NCBI RefSeq assembly: GCF_016864195.1
Contig: NZ_CP045202.1
Span: 1,457,001 to 1,521,000, forward strand
From: Dechloromonas sp. TW-R-39-2
GTDB taxonomy: Bacteria; Pseudomonadota; Gammaproteobacteria; Burkholderiales; Rhodocyclaceae
Length of the DNA stretch: 64,000 bases
Reading direction: 5' to 3'
In this document: piece after piece, positions 45,601 through 55,606 of the stretch
Numbering within the stretch: position 1 is the stretch's first letter
Layout: each line of letters opens with the position of its first letter
Made by a program: the position numbers and the translations under genes
The notes under the pieces: model-generated
Databases searched by the model: none
What the model saw: only the letters and a program-made list of their open reading frames with translations
What the model was told of the DNA's origin: nothing

Positions 45601-45987
45601 CCGCGCATTCAGGCTGAGCCGTGCTTCGCCGTTGGCGTCGAGTAGCAGGATATCGCTGTAACGATAGTTGTTCTTGAGCGACGTCATGTGGCGGCGCAGG
45701 CTGTCGGCATTGGTTTTGCCTTGCAGGAAGGCGTCGACCGCAGCAATGAAATATTCGCTTTCGGTCAAGACCTGGCCATCGGCGATGCGTTCATTGCGCC
45801 AGTTGGTAATCTGCTCTGATTTGAGTTCGCTGATGGCCTGCAACTGGGCGCCGACCTGGTGCAACTGGTATTGACGTTCGGCCTGGTAAAGCAGGATGCC
45901 GCCGATCAGCAGAAAGCTGCAAATGGCGAACAGTGCCGGCAGTGCCCAGCGTCCGATTGGAACGGAGTCGATTGTGTTCTTGGTCAA
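42670..45987 (-). CDS. Hybrid histidine kinase with periplasmic sensor, PAS, receiver and HPt
   Basis: A 1105-residue membrane kinase. Helix about 13-33, a periplasmic sensor region (about 40-300), helix about 308-330, one PAS domain (about 350-465), HisKA with His508 ([12 protein letters not shown]), HATPase_c to about 730, a receiver with Asp803 (LILMDIQMPVMNG), and HPt with His958 (AHTLKGAAAALG). All phosphorelay residues are present, so an internal His-Asp-His relay is likely. The periplasmic part is not clearly a named domain. Its start overlaps the previous kinase's stop (ATGA). The output regulator is not certain. Confidence 0.9.
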   Translation of the reverse strand: MTKNTIDSVPIGRWALPALFAICSFLLIGGILLYQAERQYQLHQVGAQLQAISELKSEQITNWRNERIADGQVLTESEYFIAAVDAFLQGKTNADSLRRHMTSLKNNYRYSDILLLDANGEARLSLNARNIAIPDSIHLVLEVSHHIHHATLSDLHIAPDNGQVHADVVVPLQSGQGNSARRVGTLLMQIDPSVHLFPILNAWPHPSPSAETLLVRRDGDHVLFLNELRQRSGSALRLRLPDSRQDIPSVMAVFGGIRGIVEGIDHEGSPVLASIQPVPDTSWYMVAKIARDEALAEWQYASRLIIALTAGLLLTAIIATAFMYQTRGLRRYRMLFETEAATRAEHQRFQVAFNSSPLCASITRLGDGRIVDANDNFLSNFGWRRSEMIGLTSMDVGLWPNTEIRQDFLDSLGPDGRVINHESIWKDHYGKIHHVEISASLIDIAGTAHILAFTADVTERRLAQAELEHYRRRLEAMVDERTYELAIAKEHAERASRAKSSFLANMSHEIRTPLNAVIGLTHLMLRDSDDPHQQERLGRITEAARHLLSVINDILDISKIEAEKLELEETDFSTQQVIDETLKMVEFKARDKGLALIAEISPDLPPGLHGDPLRVQQILLNFLTNAVKFTERGHVRLRVRVVSRQDSEIMLRCEVEDTGVGIPATIRPRLFKPFEQADDSTTRHFGGTGLGLAICRRLAQKMGGEAGVDSTPGEGSTFWVTLRLQLAKHALIARNTTANNDCEAEIRETRSTARILLAEDNPLNQEVALDMLAHAGLIADLAEDGQQAVAMASETDYDLILMDIQMPVMNGLEAARTILALPGRSTATIVAMTANAFAEDRLACLAAGMVDHLAKPVEPAALHDLLLRWLPATEVRQPAAAAAPLLEVHVASGPEKIVSQLAALPGFDTVTGLASLNGKPDKYVKLLEHYLQHHTDVDRAIRQALDNGDYPAVRHQAHTLKGAAAALGLSDTRQAAAELEQAVRHEEPLEKLETLFAELSVRHAAQREALAGVLGQSPIVPKTTDQNPESALAVLRQIGTLLAEDNIRSIELARDNESQLRSLLGKDYARMIDHLETFDFPAALKIFKHYLAAHPELAEEATTWH

Positions 45988-48900
45988 GCGTTTTTCCCCG
46001 TGATTTCGTCAAGCAGCGCCAGGGCTGCTTCGAAATCGAAGGCCGAAACCTTTTCTTCGAACAGGCGAAAACGTGGGCCGAACAGCGCCCGCAGCGTTTC
46101 GGTCTGATGCTCGATCAACTCCTGGGCGCTCATTTCCCCTTCGTGCAGTTGCTTGCGCAGATCGGCCAGCAGACGGGCATGGTGCTGCGGCAGGGCCTGT
46201 TCAGGGTCGGGCAGGGCGGCCGTGTCGAGCAGGGCATGCAACTGCTGGCTGAGCGTGCCGTAGAGTTGTTCGGTGTTTTTGAGCAGGACTTCGGTGGCGG
46301 ATATTTCAACTTTGTCGCGAATCGCCATTTCGAGTTGGGCGGCGATTTTCTGTACCTCAGCAGCCCCCAGTGCGCCGGCGGCTCCCTTCAGGGAATGTGC
46401 CAACCGGCGTGCTTCATCGATGTTGTTATCGCGTAGATGCTGGCGAATCAGATCGAAATCGCCCGTATGGTTTCTGGCAAATTTGCCGAGTAGCCGCTCG
46501 TAACTGGCAACCCGGCCACGTACGGCATTCAGGCCGAAAGCGTAGTCAAGACCAGGAATCTCGGCCAGGGTGGCGGGTGCAAAGACGACGGCTGCGCTGC
46601 TCGCTTCCGGGGGCGGCGGGGTGAGGTCGGTTGAGAGCCAGTGGGCCAGTGCAGCAAACAATACATCCGGATTGACCGGCTTCGGAATGTGGTCGTTCAT
46701 GCCTGCGGCGAGACAGGTGTTTCGATCGTCGTCGAAGGCATTGGCGGTCATGGCCAGAATCGGAATGCGGCGACCGACCGGTAGCTGGCGAATGTGGCGT
46801 GTCGCGGTGATGCCGTCCATGACCGGCATTTGCATGTCCATCAGGATCAGGTCGTAGTCGTTTTTCCCCACCATTTCGACGGCTTCTGCCCCGTTGACCG
46901 CGAGATCGGCTTGCAGGCCGACGCTGCGCAGCAGGTCGAGGGCGACCTCCTGATTGATCGGGTTGTCCTCGGCCAGCAGGATGCGGGATTGCCGGAAGTG
47001 GTCGGCCAGAATCTGGTCGGCATCGTCCATCAAGGCGGGCAGGCTTTCTTGCTGCCCGGATTGCCCGCACTGCAGTCGAACGGTGAACCAGAACGTACTG
47101 CCTCGACCGGCACGACTGTTCAGGCCGGTTTCACCGCCCATCAACTCTGCCAGCCGCCGGGCAATGGCCAGGCCGAGGCCGGTACCGCCAAAGCGTCGTG
47201 TTGTCGAGCTGTCTGCCTGCTCGAAGGCATCGAAAATGCGAGCTTGGTGGGCATCGGGAATACCGATCCCGGTGTCGCTGACGGCAAAGCGGACGAGCAA
47301 GTCGTTGCCTGTCTGCGAAACCAGGCTGATGCTCAGCGAAATGCTCCCGCGCTCGGTGAATTTGATCGCATTGGTCAGGTAGTTGAGCAGTATCTGGCGA
47401 ATTCGCAGGGGGTCGCCGAACAAGACTTCGGGCAAGGCTGGATCGATCGTTTTGGTGAATTCGAGACCGCGCGACTGCAAGCGATCGATGATCATCTGGG
47501 TGCTGTGGTCGACGATCTGGTTGAGGCTGAAATGAAGTGGTTCGAGTTCGAGCTTGCCGGCTTCGATTTTTGAAATATCGAGAATCTGGTTGATGATCGT
47601 CAGCAAGTGGCGCGCCGCATCGCTGACCTTGTTGAGGCGATGTAGCTGGTTCTTGTCCTGCGTGTTGCGTTCGGCCAGATGCGTCAGGCCGATGATGGCA
47701 TTCATCGGTGTGCGGATTTCGTGGCTCATGTTGGCCAGGAACGTGGTTTTTGCCTGGCTGGCTTGTTCGGCGGCTTCCTTTGCGGCGGCCAGCTCCGCAG
47801 TGCGTTCGCTGACCAGCATTTCAAGGTGATTGCGATGATTTTCCAGTTCCTGCTGGTTCTGCTTTTGAACCGTGATGTCCTGCCAGATCGAGCTGATCAT
47901 CGGCTTGCCGCCAACATCGACGACCGCGACGCCGATTCGGGCGATCTGAATGCTGCCATCCTTGCGCATATGGTGATTTTCAAAGACCTGCCGGCCATGA
48001 ACGATGATTTCTTTCAGGTAGCCGCGCACGGCTGCTTCATCGAGGTCCACTTGAATGTCGAGCAGATTCTTGCCGGCAAACTCTTCCCGGGTATAGCCCA
48101 GGCTGCGCGTCGCCGATTCGTTGATTTCGAGGAATTCCAGCGTTTCCGGATCGATCAGGCAAATGCCGTCCGGTGCGTGCGTCACAATGCTGCGATACAG
48201 TTCTTCGCGTTCGCGCAGGGCTTCTTCGGCCGCCCGGCGCTCGGAAATATCATCGATATAAACAACCAGATGCGGTACGCCTTCCATGTCGACCATTTCG
48301 GCCGACAGGCTGATCAGGCGTTTGCGTCCGTCACGGCCGATGCCGACACTGTCAAAATTGAGCACACGCTTGTCGCGGCGGAGAATTTCCACCATTTTGC
48401 GGCGCTCTTCCGGGCTACCCCAGAGGCCCGCTTCCGTGGTCGTCTTGCCGAGCAGTTCTTCACGTGTCCAGCCATATTCGCGCAGCAGGCGTTCATTGAC
48501 ATCGACCAGCTTGCCGTCGCTCATGCGCGTGATGCATGAAGCCACCGGTGCTGCACGAAAGGCAGTGGCCAGTCGTTTCTGCAAATCGGAAACGGCAGCT
48601 TCGGCGCGCTTGCGTTCGGAAATGTCGAGAATGAAGGCAAGGACGTAGGGCGTATTACTCAGGGTGACGATTTCGGCAGAAATGCTGACAAAAATCACGC
48701 GGCCATCGGTCCTTAACCATTCGGTCTGGTAATCCTGTATCCGGCCGCTTGCTTTCAGCGCTGTACGGCAGTGATTGCGCTCTTCTGCGTTGTGCCAGAG
48801 ATTGAGTTCGGGGGCGCTGCGGCCGATCAGTGCGTCGCTCTTGCAGCCGATCAGGTCGGCGTAGCGCGTATTGACTTCAAGATAGATTCCTTCTTCCACC

Positions 48901-49625
48901 GTGCTCAGCGAAACAGCCGCCGGGCTGGCGTTGAAGGCAACTTCAAAGCGCTCCTGCAACTCGCGCATCTGGGTCATGTTGCGGCCGATGCCGAGAACGC
49001 CGACCAGGCGACCTTCGCCATCGCGCATCGGCGCTTTGGTCGTATTGAGCAATTCGCGATGGCCGTCGCAGGCAAAGCTGACCCATTCTTCATTGCTGCG
49101 CGGGCCGTTGGCATGCAGCGCGGCCTGATCGTTGGCGCGGAAAAACTCGGCCAGTTCGCGGTCGACGAAGTCAAAATCGGTTTTTCCGATAATGCTCGCC
49201 TCGTCGGCGCCGAAGAATTGTTCGAAGCGCTTGTTGCAGCTGAGATAAATCCCGTCAGGATCTTTCAGCCAGATCAAATCGGGCAGGGTGTCGAGCAGGG
49301 TGCGCAGTTGGGCTCGTTCGGCATCGAGTTCCTCGGCAGCACGGTCGGCCAGCTCGCGGGCGGCCAGTTCGCCTTGCTGGCGGCGTTCGCTGCGCCCGAG
49401 CAGGCGCCGGATCAGCAGGACAAGCAGGCTTGCCGTGATGGCGATGAAAAGCCAGCCTTTCAAGATGTTGACCAGGACGTGCTGCTTGGGATCGGGGAAC
49501 AGTTGTTCGGCCAGTTGATCCGAAATGAGGATCCAGAGCGCAGAAAAGACGACGTAAGGCACGACGACCAGCAATATCTCGCCGGTTGTGTTCGATCCCT
49601 TGAGCGGGCGTTCGTTCATCGTCAC
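45984..49625 (-). CDS. Hybrid histidine kinase with four PAS domains, receiver and HPt
   Basis: A 1213-residue kinase. Two membrane helices near the start (about 16-36 and 53-72) have almost no periplasmic part between them, so sensing is probably cytoplasmic. Four PAS domains follow (about 105-220, 230-340, 350-465, 470-590), then HisKA with His635 ([12 protein letters not shown]), HATPase_c, receiver with Asp930 ([13 protein letters not shown]) and HPt with His1077 ([12 protein letters not shown]). It is closely similar to the next kinase in its second half, suggesting duplication. It starts 24 bases after the HD-GYP regulator gene. Ligands of the PAS domains cannot be read from sequence. 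Confidence 0.9.
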   Translation of the reverse strand: MTMNERPLKGSNTTGEILLVVVPYVVFSALWILISDQLAEQLFPDPKQHVLVNILKGWLFIAITASLLVLLIRRLLGRSERRQQGELAARELADRAAEELDAERAQLRTLLDTLPDLIWLKDPDGIYLSCNKRFEQFFGADEASIIGKTDFDFVDRELAEFFRANDQAALHANGPRSNEEWVSFACDGHRELLNTTKAPMRDGEGRLVGVLGIGRNMTQMRELQERFEVAFNASPAAVSLSTVEEGIYLEVNTRYADLIGCKSDALIGRSAPELNLWHNAEERNHCRTALKASGRIQDYQTEWLRTDGRVIFVSISAEIVTLSNTPYVLAFILDISERKRAEAAVSDLQKRLATAFRAAPVASCITRMSDGKLVDVNERLLREYGWTREELLGKTTTEAGLWGSPEERRKMVEILRRDKRVLNFDSVGIGRDGRKRLISLSAEMVDMEGVPHLVVYIDDISERRAAEEALREREELYRSIVTHAPDGICLIDPETLEFLEINESATRSLGYTREEFAGKNLLDIQVDLDEAAVRGYLKEIIVHGRQVFENHHMRKDGSIQIARIGVAVVDVGGKPMISSIWQDITVQKQNQQELENHRNHLEMLVSERTAELAAAKEAAEQASQAKTTFLANMSHEIRTPMNAIIGLTHLAERNTQDKNQLHRLNKVSDAARHLLTIINQILDISKIEAGKLELEPLHFSLNQIVDHSTQMIIDRLQSRGLEFTKTIDPALPEVLFGDPLRIRQILLNYLTNAIKFTERGSISLSISLVSQTGNDLLVRFAVSDTGIGIPDAHQARIFDAFEQADSSTTRRFGGTGLGLAIARRLAELMGGETGLNSRAGRGSTFWFTVRLQCGQSGQQESLPALMDDADQILADHFRQSRILLAEDNPINQEVALDLLRSVGLQADLAVNGAEAVEMVGKNDYDLILMDMQMPVMDGITATRHIRQLPVGRRIPILAMTANAFDDDRNTCLAAGMNDHIPKPVNPDVLFAALAHWLSTDLTPPPPEASSAAVVFAPATLAEIPGLDYAFGLNAVRGRVASYERLLGKFARNHTGDFDLIRQHLRDNNIDEARRLAHSLKGAAGALGAAEVQKIAAQLEMAIRDKVEISATEVLLKNTEQLYGTLSQQLHALLDTAALPDPEQALPQHHARLLADLRKQLHEGEMSAQELIEHQTETLRALFGPRFRLFEEKVSAFDFEAALALLDEITGKNA

Positions 49626-49649
49626 GTATCCCTTGCTCGTCCGGCGGGT

Positions 49650-50735
49650 TTATTCCGCGTAGGTGTTGGCGATCATCGTGAATTTCTCGAATTCCTGATT
49701 GAATGCGGTCACGATATCAGGATCGAAATGCTTGCCGCTGCCTTCAAGAATGATTTGACGTGCCTGTTCGTAAGGCATGGGCGGCTTGTAGACGCGCTGG
49801 CAGATGAGGGCGTCGAATACGTCGGCGAGGGCCATCAGTCTTGCCGCAATGGGAATCCTGTCGCCGGAAAGCCCTTCCGGGTAGCCGCTGCCGTCCCATT
49901 TTTCATGATGGAAATGCGCAATTTCCTTGGCGATGGCAAGAAATTCAACGGGCTTTTCCGCATCCTTTTCTGCTTGGGCAATGGCATTGCTCCCCAGAAT
50001 TGCATGCGTTTTCATGATTTCCCATTCTTCCGGCGTCAGCTTGCCCGGTTTGAGCAACACATGATCGGGAATTCCGACTTTGCCGATGTCGTGCAGAGGC
50101 GCTGACTTGGCGAGCGCATCAATCGTCCGGTCGTCGAGGTAGCCGGCAAAGCGCGGGTGGTATTTGAGGCTGTTGGCCAGGGTACGAACGTATTCCTGGG
50201 TTCGGCGCAGGTGATTGCCGGTTTCCGGGTCGCGCGTTTCGGCCAGTCGGGCCAGGGCGTGGATGCTGACTTGCTGGATCAGCTGGTTTTCACCCATCCG
50301 GCGCGAGACTTCGGCTTCGAGAAAACTGTTCTGGTCTTTCAGGAAATCGCGCGCCTGCTTGAGTTCAAGGTGGGTCCTGATGCGTGCCAGCACGATGGCC
50401 GGGCGCAGCGGCTTGGTGATGTAGTCGACGGCGCCGCAGGCCAGTCCGTGTTCCTCATCCTCGGTCGCATCCATCGCGGTGACGAAAATGACCGGAATGT
50501 GGCGGGTTTCGGGGTCGGTGCGCAGTGCTGCAAGTACATCGTAGCCATCCATTTCCGGCATCATCACATCCAGCAGGATGAGGTCCGGTTGTGGCGTGCC
50601 GTGGGCAATCTGGAGTGCCCGCCGGCCAGAGTTGGCGGCACGGACGCGGTAGGCCGGTTGCAACAGCTCACCGAGAACGCTGAGATTCTCCGGTGTGTCA
50701 TCGACAATCAGTACGGTCGGCTGCCTGGCGGCCAT
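49650..50735 (-). CDS. HD-GYP response regulator (cyclic di-GMP phosphodiesterase, RpfG-like)
   Basis: A 361-residue protein with a receiver (about 6-122; phospho-Asp56 in LLDVMMPEMDG, Lys107) and an HD-GYP domain (about 150-350). Catalytic motifs are intact: LHDIGKVG with His214 and Asp215, HHEKWDGSGYP at 275-285. Such proteins break cyclic di-GMP via pGpG to GMP. It is the first gene of a co-directional run with two hybrid kinases and the hemerythrin kinase, so these are its likely phosphodonors. Compared with the 28891 gene this is the canonical HD-GYP type. Confidence 0.93.
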   Translation of the reverse strand: MAARQPTVLIVDDTPENLSVLGELLQPAYRVRAANSGRRALQIAHGTPQPDLILLDVMMPEMDGYDVLAALRTDPETRHIPVIFVTAMDATEDEEHGLACGAVDYITKPLRPAIVLARIRTHLELKQARDFLKDQNSFLEAEVSRRMGENQLIQQVSIHALARLAETRDPETGNHLRRTQEYVRTLANSLKYHPRFAGYLDDRTIDALAKSAPLHDIGKVGIPDHVLLKPGKLTPEEWEIMKTHAILGSNAIAQAEKDAEKPVEFLAIAKEIAHFHHEKWDGSGYPEGLSGDRIPIAARLMALADVFDALICQRVYKPPMPYEQARQIILEGSGKHFDPDIVTAFNQEFEKFTMIANTYAE

Positions 50736-50852
50736 GTGTTTTCTCCAGTCATGCCAAGAGTGGCGACTTTGTCAGAATTATCACCTTGAACTGCCAATAT
50801 TGCTACTGATCGAAGTTGCTTTATCTTTGCGCTGATGATTTGCCAGATATTT

Positions 50853-51722
50853 TCAGCTTGGGCGTAGTGTTCCCATCAGCCGGTGATAAACCGCAAAGCG
50901 TCTTTCGTTGATTTTTCCGGCGTTGACCGCGGCAGTCAGGGCGCAATCGGGTTCGCGGTTGTGCTGGCAGTCGCGGAAGCGGCACTGGCCGAGGAAGGGC
51001 CGAAATTCGCGGAAGGCATATTCGATGTCCTGGCGATCCAGGTGGCCCAGGCCGAATTCCTGCAGGCCGGGGGAGTCGATCAGGTGGCTTTCGCTGTCGA
51101 GGTGGTAAAGCGTGGCGTGCGTTGTCGTGTGTTTGCCGGAATCCAGCGCCAGCGAAATTTCACGGGTTGCGGCGTTGGCTTCCGGGACCAGTGCGTTGAC
51201 CAGTGTCGATTTGCCCATACCGGACTGGCCAACCAGCACGCTGGTGACGCCGTGCAGCGACGGCCGGAGATCTTCGGCGTGTGCCAGGGCTGAGAGTTCG
51301 AGAATGGGGTAGCCGATCTCGGCAAATATTTTCAGGCGCTCACGGGCGGCCGGGAGCTTGTCGCTCAGATCGCACTTGTTGAGGACGATGAGCGGGCGAA
51401 TTTCTTCACTCTCGGCGGCCAGAAGCGCCCGTGTCAGCAACTCGTCGGAAAAAGCCGGTTCGGTCGCCACGACGACCACCAGTTGATCGACATTGGCGGC
51501 GATCAGCTTCTGTTTGTGCTCGTTCGAGCGGTGCAGCAGGCTGGAGCGAGGCTGGATGCCTTCGATGACGCCTTGATTGTCGGAGGTGCGCTCGATATCG
51601 AGCCGGTCGCCGCAGACGACTTCACTTTTCTTGCCGCGCGGCACGCAGGGCAGGCGTGTGCCATCGGGTAGTTCGACCACGTACTGGCGGCCATGGGCGG
51701 CAATGACGCGACCTTCCATCAT
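50853..51722 (-). CDS. rsgA: Small ribosomal subunit biogenesis GTPase RsgA
   Basis: RsgA is a circularly permuted GTPase that checks late 30S maturation. The 289-residue protein has an N-terminal OB fold (about 1-65), the permuted GTPase motifs NKCDL (G4), then GQSGMGKST (G1) and DSPGLQEFGL (G3), and a C-terminal zinc region CRFRDCQHNREPDC. The start overlaps the M48 protease stop (ATGA); there is a second Met at position 2. Orn is the usual neighbour of rsgA in proteobacteria, and here it sits one gene away. Confidence 0.95.
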   Translation of the reverse strand: MMEGRVIAAHGRQYVVELPDGTRLPCVPRGKKSEVVCGDRLDIERTSDNQGVIEGIQPRSSLLHRSNEHKQKLIAANVDQLVVVVATEPAFSDELLTRALLAAESEEIRPLIVLNKCDLSDKLPAARERLKIFAEIGYPILELSALAHAEDLRPSLHGVTSVLVGQSGMGKSTLVNALVPEANAATREISLALDSGKHTTTHATLYHLDSESHLIDSPGLQEFGLGHLDRQDIEYAFREFRPFLGQCRFRDCQHNREPDCALTAAVNAGKINERRFAVYHRLMGTLRPS

Positions 51723-52963
51723 TGTGCGGCTCCCTGCAGGTGGGCGATGCGCTGGGCGGCTGGTGGGTGCGAATCATAGAACAGCGAGTGCAGCGGATCG
51801 GGCGTCAGTGTCGAGGCATTGTCTTCGTACAGTTTGACCAGCGCCCGGACCAGGTCGCCGGCACTGGCGTGTTCGGCGGCGTAGGCATCAGCCTCGAATT
51901 CGTTGCGGCGCGACAGGTAGCTGCCGAGCGGGGCCAGCGGAAAGGTGAAGACCGGGATGATGAGAAAGAACAGGACCAGCGCCAGCGCCGTGTTCTGGGC
52001 AGGTACGCCGAGGCCGTTATAAAACCAGGTGGCGTCGATCAGTTGTCCGAGCAGCCAGAGGAAGCCGAGCGAGACGGCAAACATCAGCACGATGCGCTGG
52101 AGGATGTGGCGTTTGCGAAAGTGGCCCAGTTCGTGGGCTAGAACGGCTTCGACCTCGGTCGGTGCAAGACGCGACAGCAGGGTGTCGAAGAAGACAATGC
52201 GCTTGTTGTTGCCGAACCCGGTGAAGTAGGCGTTGCCGTGGCTTGAGCGTTTCGAGCCGTCCATCACGAACAGGCCGCTCGAGCGAAAGCCGCAACGGGC
52301 CAGCAGAGCTTCGATCCGGGTTTTCATCTCACCCTCTTCGAGTGGCGAGAATTTATTGAACAGCGGCGCGATCCAGGTCGGGTAGATGAACATGATCAGC
52401 AGGTTGAAAGCGGACCAGAAGAGCCAGACGTAAAACCACCAGGCGTTGCCCATGGCGGTCATCAGCCAGAGTACGGCCAGGATGACCGGCGTGCCGATCA
52501 GCAGGCCGATCAGGCTTTGCTTGAGCAGGTCGGAGAAAAACAGGCCGAGGCTCATCCGGTTGAAGCCGTGGCGGGCTTCGATGATGAACTGGCGATAAAG
52601 CGAAAATGGCAGGTCGATGATTGCCGAGACAAACATGACGCTGAAAATGATGGCCAGTCCGTAGCTCAGGCCATCCAGCCGGATCGTCCAGAAATCGTGC
52701 AGCCATGCCAGTCCGCCGCCCAGTGTCAGGGCGAGGAGCAGGGCTGCATCGACCAGCGTGGTCTGCAAACTGAATTTGCTGCGGTCGACGGTGTAATCGG
52801 CTGCTTTTTGATGAGCCGGCAGGCTGATGCGTTCGGCAAATTCACCCGGTACATTGGTGCGGTGGGCGCTGACAAAGCGGATGTGACGCAGGGTCAGCCA
52901 CAGGCGGGCCGACAGGGTCAGCGTGAAGGCGGCAAGAAACAGGAGGGTAAATTGGGATGTCAC
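51719..52963 (-). CDS. M48 family membrane metalloprotease (Ste24/CAAX protease type)
   Basis: A 414-residue integral membrane zinc protease with about seven hydrophobic segments. The zinc motif HELGH is at 277-281 and the third ligand is expected at NEFEADAYA near 355-360. It belongs to the Ste24-like branch rather than HtpX. In eukaryotes Ste24 trims prenylated proteins; bacterial members are thought to act in membrane protein quality control. It is immediately upstream of rsgA with overlapping stop and start, and diverges from orn, leaving 56 bases for promoters. Confidence 0.9.
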   Translation of the reverse strand: MTSQFTLLFLAAFTLTLSARLWLTLRHIRFVSAHRTNVPGEFAERISLPAHQKAADYTVDRSKFSLQTTLVDAALLLALTLGGGLAWLHDFWTIRLDGLSYGLAIIFSVMFVSAIIDLPFSLYRQFIIEARHGFNRMSLGLFFSDLLKQSLIGLLIGTPVILAVLWLMTAMGNAWWFYVWLFWSAFNLLIMFIYPTWIAPLFNKFSPLEEGEMKTRIEALLARCGFRSSGLFVMDGSKRSSHGNAYFTGFGNNKRIVFFDTLLSRLAPTEVEAVLAHELGHFRKRHILQRIVLMFAVSLGFLWLLGQLIDATWFYNGLGVPAQNTALALVLFFLIIPVFTFPLAPLGSYLSRRNEFEADAYAAEHASAGDLVRALVKLYEDNASTLTPDPLHSLFYDSHPPAAQRIAHLQGAAQ

Positions 52964-53019
52964 TGAGTGAAGGCCGAAGCTGTGAGAAAATCTGGGTTTT
53001 TACGAATTCGGGCAATTAT

Positions 53020-53580
53020 ATGGCAGGGAATGCAAACAACCTCGTCTGGCTGGATATGGAAATGACCGGCCTGAATCCGGATGGCGACCGGATCATCGAA
53101 ATGGCCATGGTGGTGACCAATTCCGAGCTTGAAATGGTCGCAGAGTCGCCTTCGTGGGTGGTGCATCAGTCCGATGAGCGACTGGCGGCGATGGATGAGT
53201 GGAACCAGAAGACGCACGGCCGTTCCGGGTTGATCGACAAGGTCAAGGCGTCGACCATGAACGAGGCTGAGGTCGAGCAGGCCGCACTGGAGTTCCTGAA
53301 GAAGTATTCCTCCAAGGGAAATTCGCCGATGTGCGGCAATTCAATCGGCCAGGATCGCCGTTTCATGGCGCGCTATATGCCAACCCTGGAAGACTTCTTC
53401 CACTATCGCAATCTTGATGTCAGCACTTTGAAAGAGTTGTGCAAGCGCTGGCAGCCCGAGATTTACAAGGGCTTCAAGAAGAAGAGCAAACATACGGCGA
53501 TGGCCGATATTTACGAGTCGATCGATGAGTTGAAGTATTACCGGGAGCATTTCCTGGCCAAGCCGCAAGGTGGCCAGTGA
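53020..53580 (+). CDS. orn: Oligoribonuclease
   Basis: Orn is a 3'-5' exoribonuclease that degrades two-nucleotide RNAs, including pGpG, the product of cyclic di-GMP breakdown. The 186-residue DEDDh protein has the metal residues Asp12, Glu14 (WLDMEMTGL), Asp112 and Asp163 and the catalytic His158 ([13 protein letters not shown]), in the same positions as in E. coli. ATG 53020 gives the family start [10 protein letters not shown], though its ribosome binding site is weak. It links to the GGDEF and HD-GYP genes in this window. Confidence 0.95.
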   Translation: MAGNANNLVWLDMEMTGLNPDGDRIIEMAMVVTNSELEMVAESPSWVVHQSDERLAAMDEWNQKTHGRSGLIDKVKASTMNEAEVEQAALEFLKKYSSKGNSPMCGNSIGQDRRFMARYMPTLEDFFHYRNLDVSTLKELCKRWQPEIYKGFKKKSKHTAMADIYESIDELKYYREHFLAKPQGGQ

Positions 53581-53601
53581 TCGTCGTTTGCTGAAATCAG
53601 G

Positions 53602-53628
53602 ATTCCCGCTGCGGCGGGAATTTTTTTT
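53602..53628 (+). terminator. Intrinsic terminator of orn
   Basis: TTCCCGC and GCGGGAA around TGCG, with eight Ts after the stem. Confidence 0.9.
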
Positions 53629-53645
53629 GGGGTGTTCGGTTGCGG

Positions 53646-55280
53646 TCAACGCTGCAACAAGCGGAATTTTTCCTTGCGGTCACCCGGACGGCTGCCTTCC
53701 CACACCTTGGTCCAGTGGACTCCCGGTGCGGCCAGTTCGCGTTTGGTGTCTCCTCCGACAAGCAGCCAGTCACAGGATTTTCCGGCTGGCGTATCGAATG
53801 ATGCCGGTTCAATGCCGACGAAGTAGGCGAGCGAAGCGCGTTGGGCATCGGTCAGGCCGCGTTCGGCCAGGCAGCCATGGTCATCTGGCAGGGCGTGGGC
53901 GATGGCCTGGGCAACCGGGCGGTAGCTTTTGCCATAGTCGAACCACGGCAGAATCAGTGTTGTTGCCAGCAGCCACAAGGTCGTGAAGCCCAGTGTCCAG
54001 TGTGTCAGACTGCGATAGGGTGAGCGCGGTGCGGTGATGATCAGCCAGGCCCACCAGAGCGTTGCGACCAGGCCGATGAGCAAGGCGATCCAGTCGAGAT
54101 GGCCGATAAAGCCAGGGCGCAAGACCGTGACGCGAGTGGCCAGTTTGGCTGGCCAGCCAAGTGCCATGGCCGACCAGCAAAGCCAGACCAGCCCGACAAA
54201 CAGGCTGAAGGTCATCATTGCAAACCAGTCAAATGCATTGGCTGCACCACGGCGCAGTGTGAGCGCGCCCGGTGTGGCAAGCAGGGCGAGTGGCGGCAGC
54301 ATCAGCAAGGCAGGAATTTCACGCGGGCGGTAAGCCAGGGCGAGCAGTAATAATGTAATCAGCAGAAACACCAGGGGCAGCAGTTGCGGTGCGGCCGAGA
54401 TGGCTTTGCGTCGGGTCCATAGCGTCCAGCCGGCCAGGGGCAGGGCAGGAAAGGCAAACCAGGGCAGCATGGAGAGGAAGCGACCGGCTCCACCTGGTGA
54501 AAATGGCGTTTTCAGTGGTGCCAGTTCGGTGGCTAGCCAGCCATGAAAACGGGCCGGTTCAAAGTAAAGTAACAGGGTCGGCCAGGGCAGGATTAGCAAC
54601 CCGGCAATGACTAGGCCGACAAGCAGCGTCTGCAATGCTTTCGGGCGATCCGGCGAGAGCCACCAGGCGAGCGGGGCGATGGCAAGCAGCGGGAGCGTTG
54701 GGGCGATACCGGTACCTAGCAGGCAGCCGGCAATTGCGACACCGTAGAAAACGCCGGTCAGTCGTGGGCGGCGGCCAATCGCCGCCAGTGCCCCCAGTGT
54801 GCCGGCATAAGCCGCCAAGCCGATCAGCATCGGCTGGGCGTCGTGGGCATGGAAAAGCAGGCCGGCGCAACCCGCCAGCAGCAGCGGACTGGCCGCGGCA
54901 CTGTCCTGGCCGTACAGTTCGCGGCCGGCATAGTACAGGCCGGTCAGTGCGAGGGCGACCCAGATGCCGCTGGCCAGTCGCATGGCCTCATGCAGCGGCA
55001 GCAGCCAGCCGAACAGCTTGCCGGTCAGTGCGGCGCTCCAGTAATAGAGCGGGGGTTCGTGGAAAGCGCGGCCGGCCAGGTCGGGCGATAGCCAGTCGCT
55101 GTAGGACAGCATGTGCCAGGCTGTCCCGATGTGAATGGCGTCTTCGCCTTTCCATGGGTCGCGGCCAAACAGACCGGCCAGCACATAAAAAGCCAGGATT
55201 GCAGCCAGCACCCAGCCCGCCGGAGGCAGGCTGATGCCACGCCGGATCAGCGAGAGCGGGTGTGTGGTGTGATCAGGCAT
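53646..55280 (-). CDS. ArnT/PMT-like membrane glycosyltransferase
   Basis: A 544-residue protein with some ten to twelve hydrophobic segments. The early periplasmic loop FGRDPWKGEDAIHIGTAWHM and then FHEPPLYYW is typical of GT-83 lipid-linked sugar transferases (ArnT/YkcB type), where Asp/Glu residues of the first loop are catalytic. Such enzymes move a sugar from a polyprenyl carrier to lipid A or another envelope acceptor. The aminoarabinose genes arnB-D are absent here, so the donor sugar is unknown. ATG 55280 is preferred over the GTG three codons upstream. It lies downstream of rpmE behind that gene's terminator. Confidence 0.78.
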   Translation of the reverse strand: MPDHTTHPLSLIRRGISLPPAGWVLAAILAFYVLAGLFGRDPWKGEDAIHIGTAWHMLSYSDWLSPDLAGRAFHEPPLYYWSAALTGKLFGWLLPLHEAMRLASGIWVALALTGLYYAGRELYGQDSAAASPLLLAGCAGLLFHAHDAQPMLIGLAAYAGTLGALAAIGRRPRLTGVFYGVAIAGCLLGTGIAPTLPLLAIAPLAWWLSPDRPKALQTLLVGLVIAGLLILPWPTLLLYFEPARFHGWLATELAPLKTPFSPGGAGRFLSMLPWFAFPALPLAGWTLWTRRKAISAAPQLLPLVFLLITLLLLALAYRPREIPALLMLPPLALLATPGALTLRRGAANAFDWFAMMTFSLFVGLVWLCWSAMALGWPAKLATRVTVLRPGFIGHLDWIALLIGLVATLWWAWLIITAPRSPYRSLTHWTLGFTTLWLLATTLILPWFDYGKSYRPVAQAIAHALPDDHGCLAERGLTDAQRASLAYFVGIEPASFDTPAGKSCDWLLVGGDTKRELAAPGVHWTKVWEGSRPGDRKEKFRLLQR

Positions 55281-55294
55281 TTTTTGCACAAATG

Positions 55295-55322
55295 AAAAAG
55301 GCAGCCGAATGGCTGCCTTTTT
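55295..55322 (-). terminator. Intrinsic terminator of rpmE
   Basis: GGCAGCC and GGCTGCC around a four-base loop, flanked by five As and five Ts. It reads equally in both directions; on the minus strand it ends rpmE. Confidence 0.85.
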
Positions 55323-55340
55323 GCGTCCTGTTCAGAGCGA

Positions 55341-55562
55341 TCAGGCAGCAGCCTTGCCGCGCATGGCGCCGAATTTCTGGTTGAACTTTTCAACGCGACC
55401 GGCGGTGTCGACGATCTTCTGCTTGCCGGTGTAGAACGGGTGGCAGAGCGAGCAAACTTCGACGTGAAGGTCTTTCTTCATGGTCGACTTGGTCGTGAAG
55501 TTGCTGCCACAGGAGCAGGAAACCTTCAGATCATTGTATTCAGGATGGATGGCGGCTTTCAT
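55341..55562 (-). CDS. rpmE: 50S ribosomal protein L31 (zinc form)
   Basis: A 73-residue L31 with the zinc cysteines Cys16, 18, 37 and 40 (CSCG and [13 protein letters not shown]), so it is the C+ type. Cells low in zinc often swap it for a Cys-less paralogue; none is seen here. AAAGGA precedes the ATG. It follows rho on the same strand, as in many betaproteobacteria, with a hairpin between them. Confidence 0.97.
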   Translation of the reverse strand: MKAAIHPEYNDLKVSCSCGSNFTTKSTMKKDLHVEVCSLCHPFYTGKQKIVDTAGRVEKFNQKFGAMRGKAAA

Positions 55563-55606
55563 TTTGTGTCCTTTCGTTACGCGACCGGCGGATGTGGCCG
55601 ACCTGG

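Noticed and set aside
48771..50105. 444-codon plus-strand frame over the PAS hybrid kinase
   Set aside because: It spans two real genes on the other strand and their junction.
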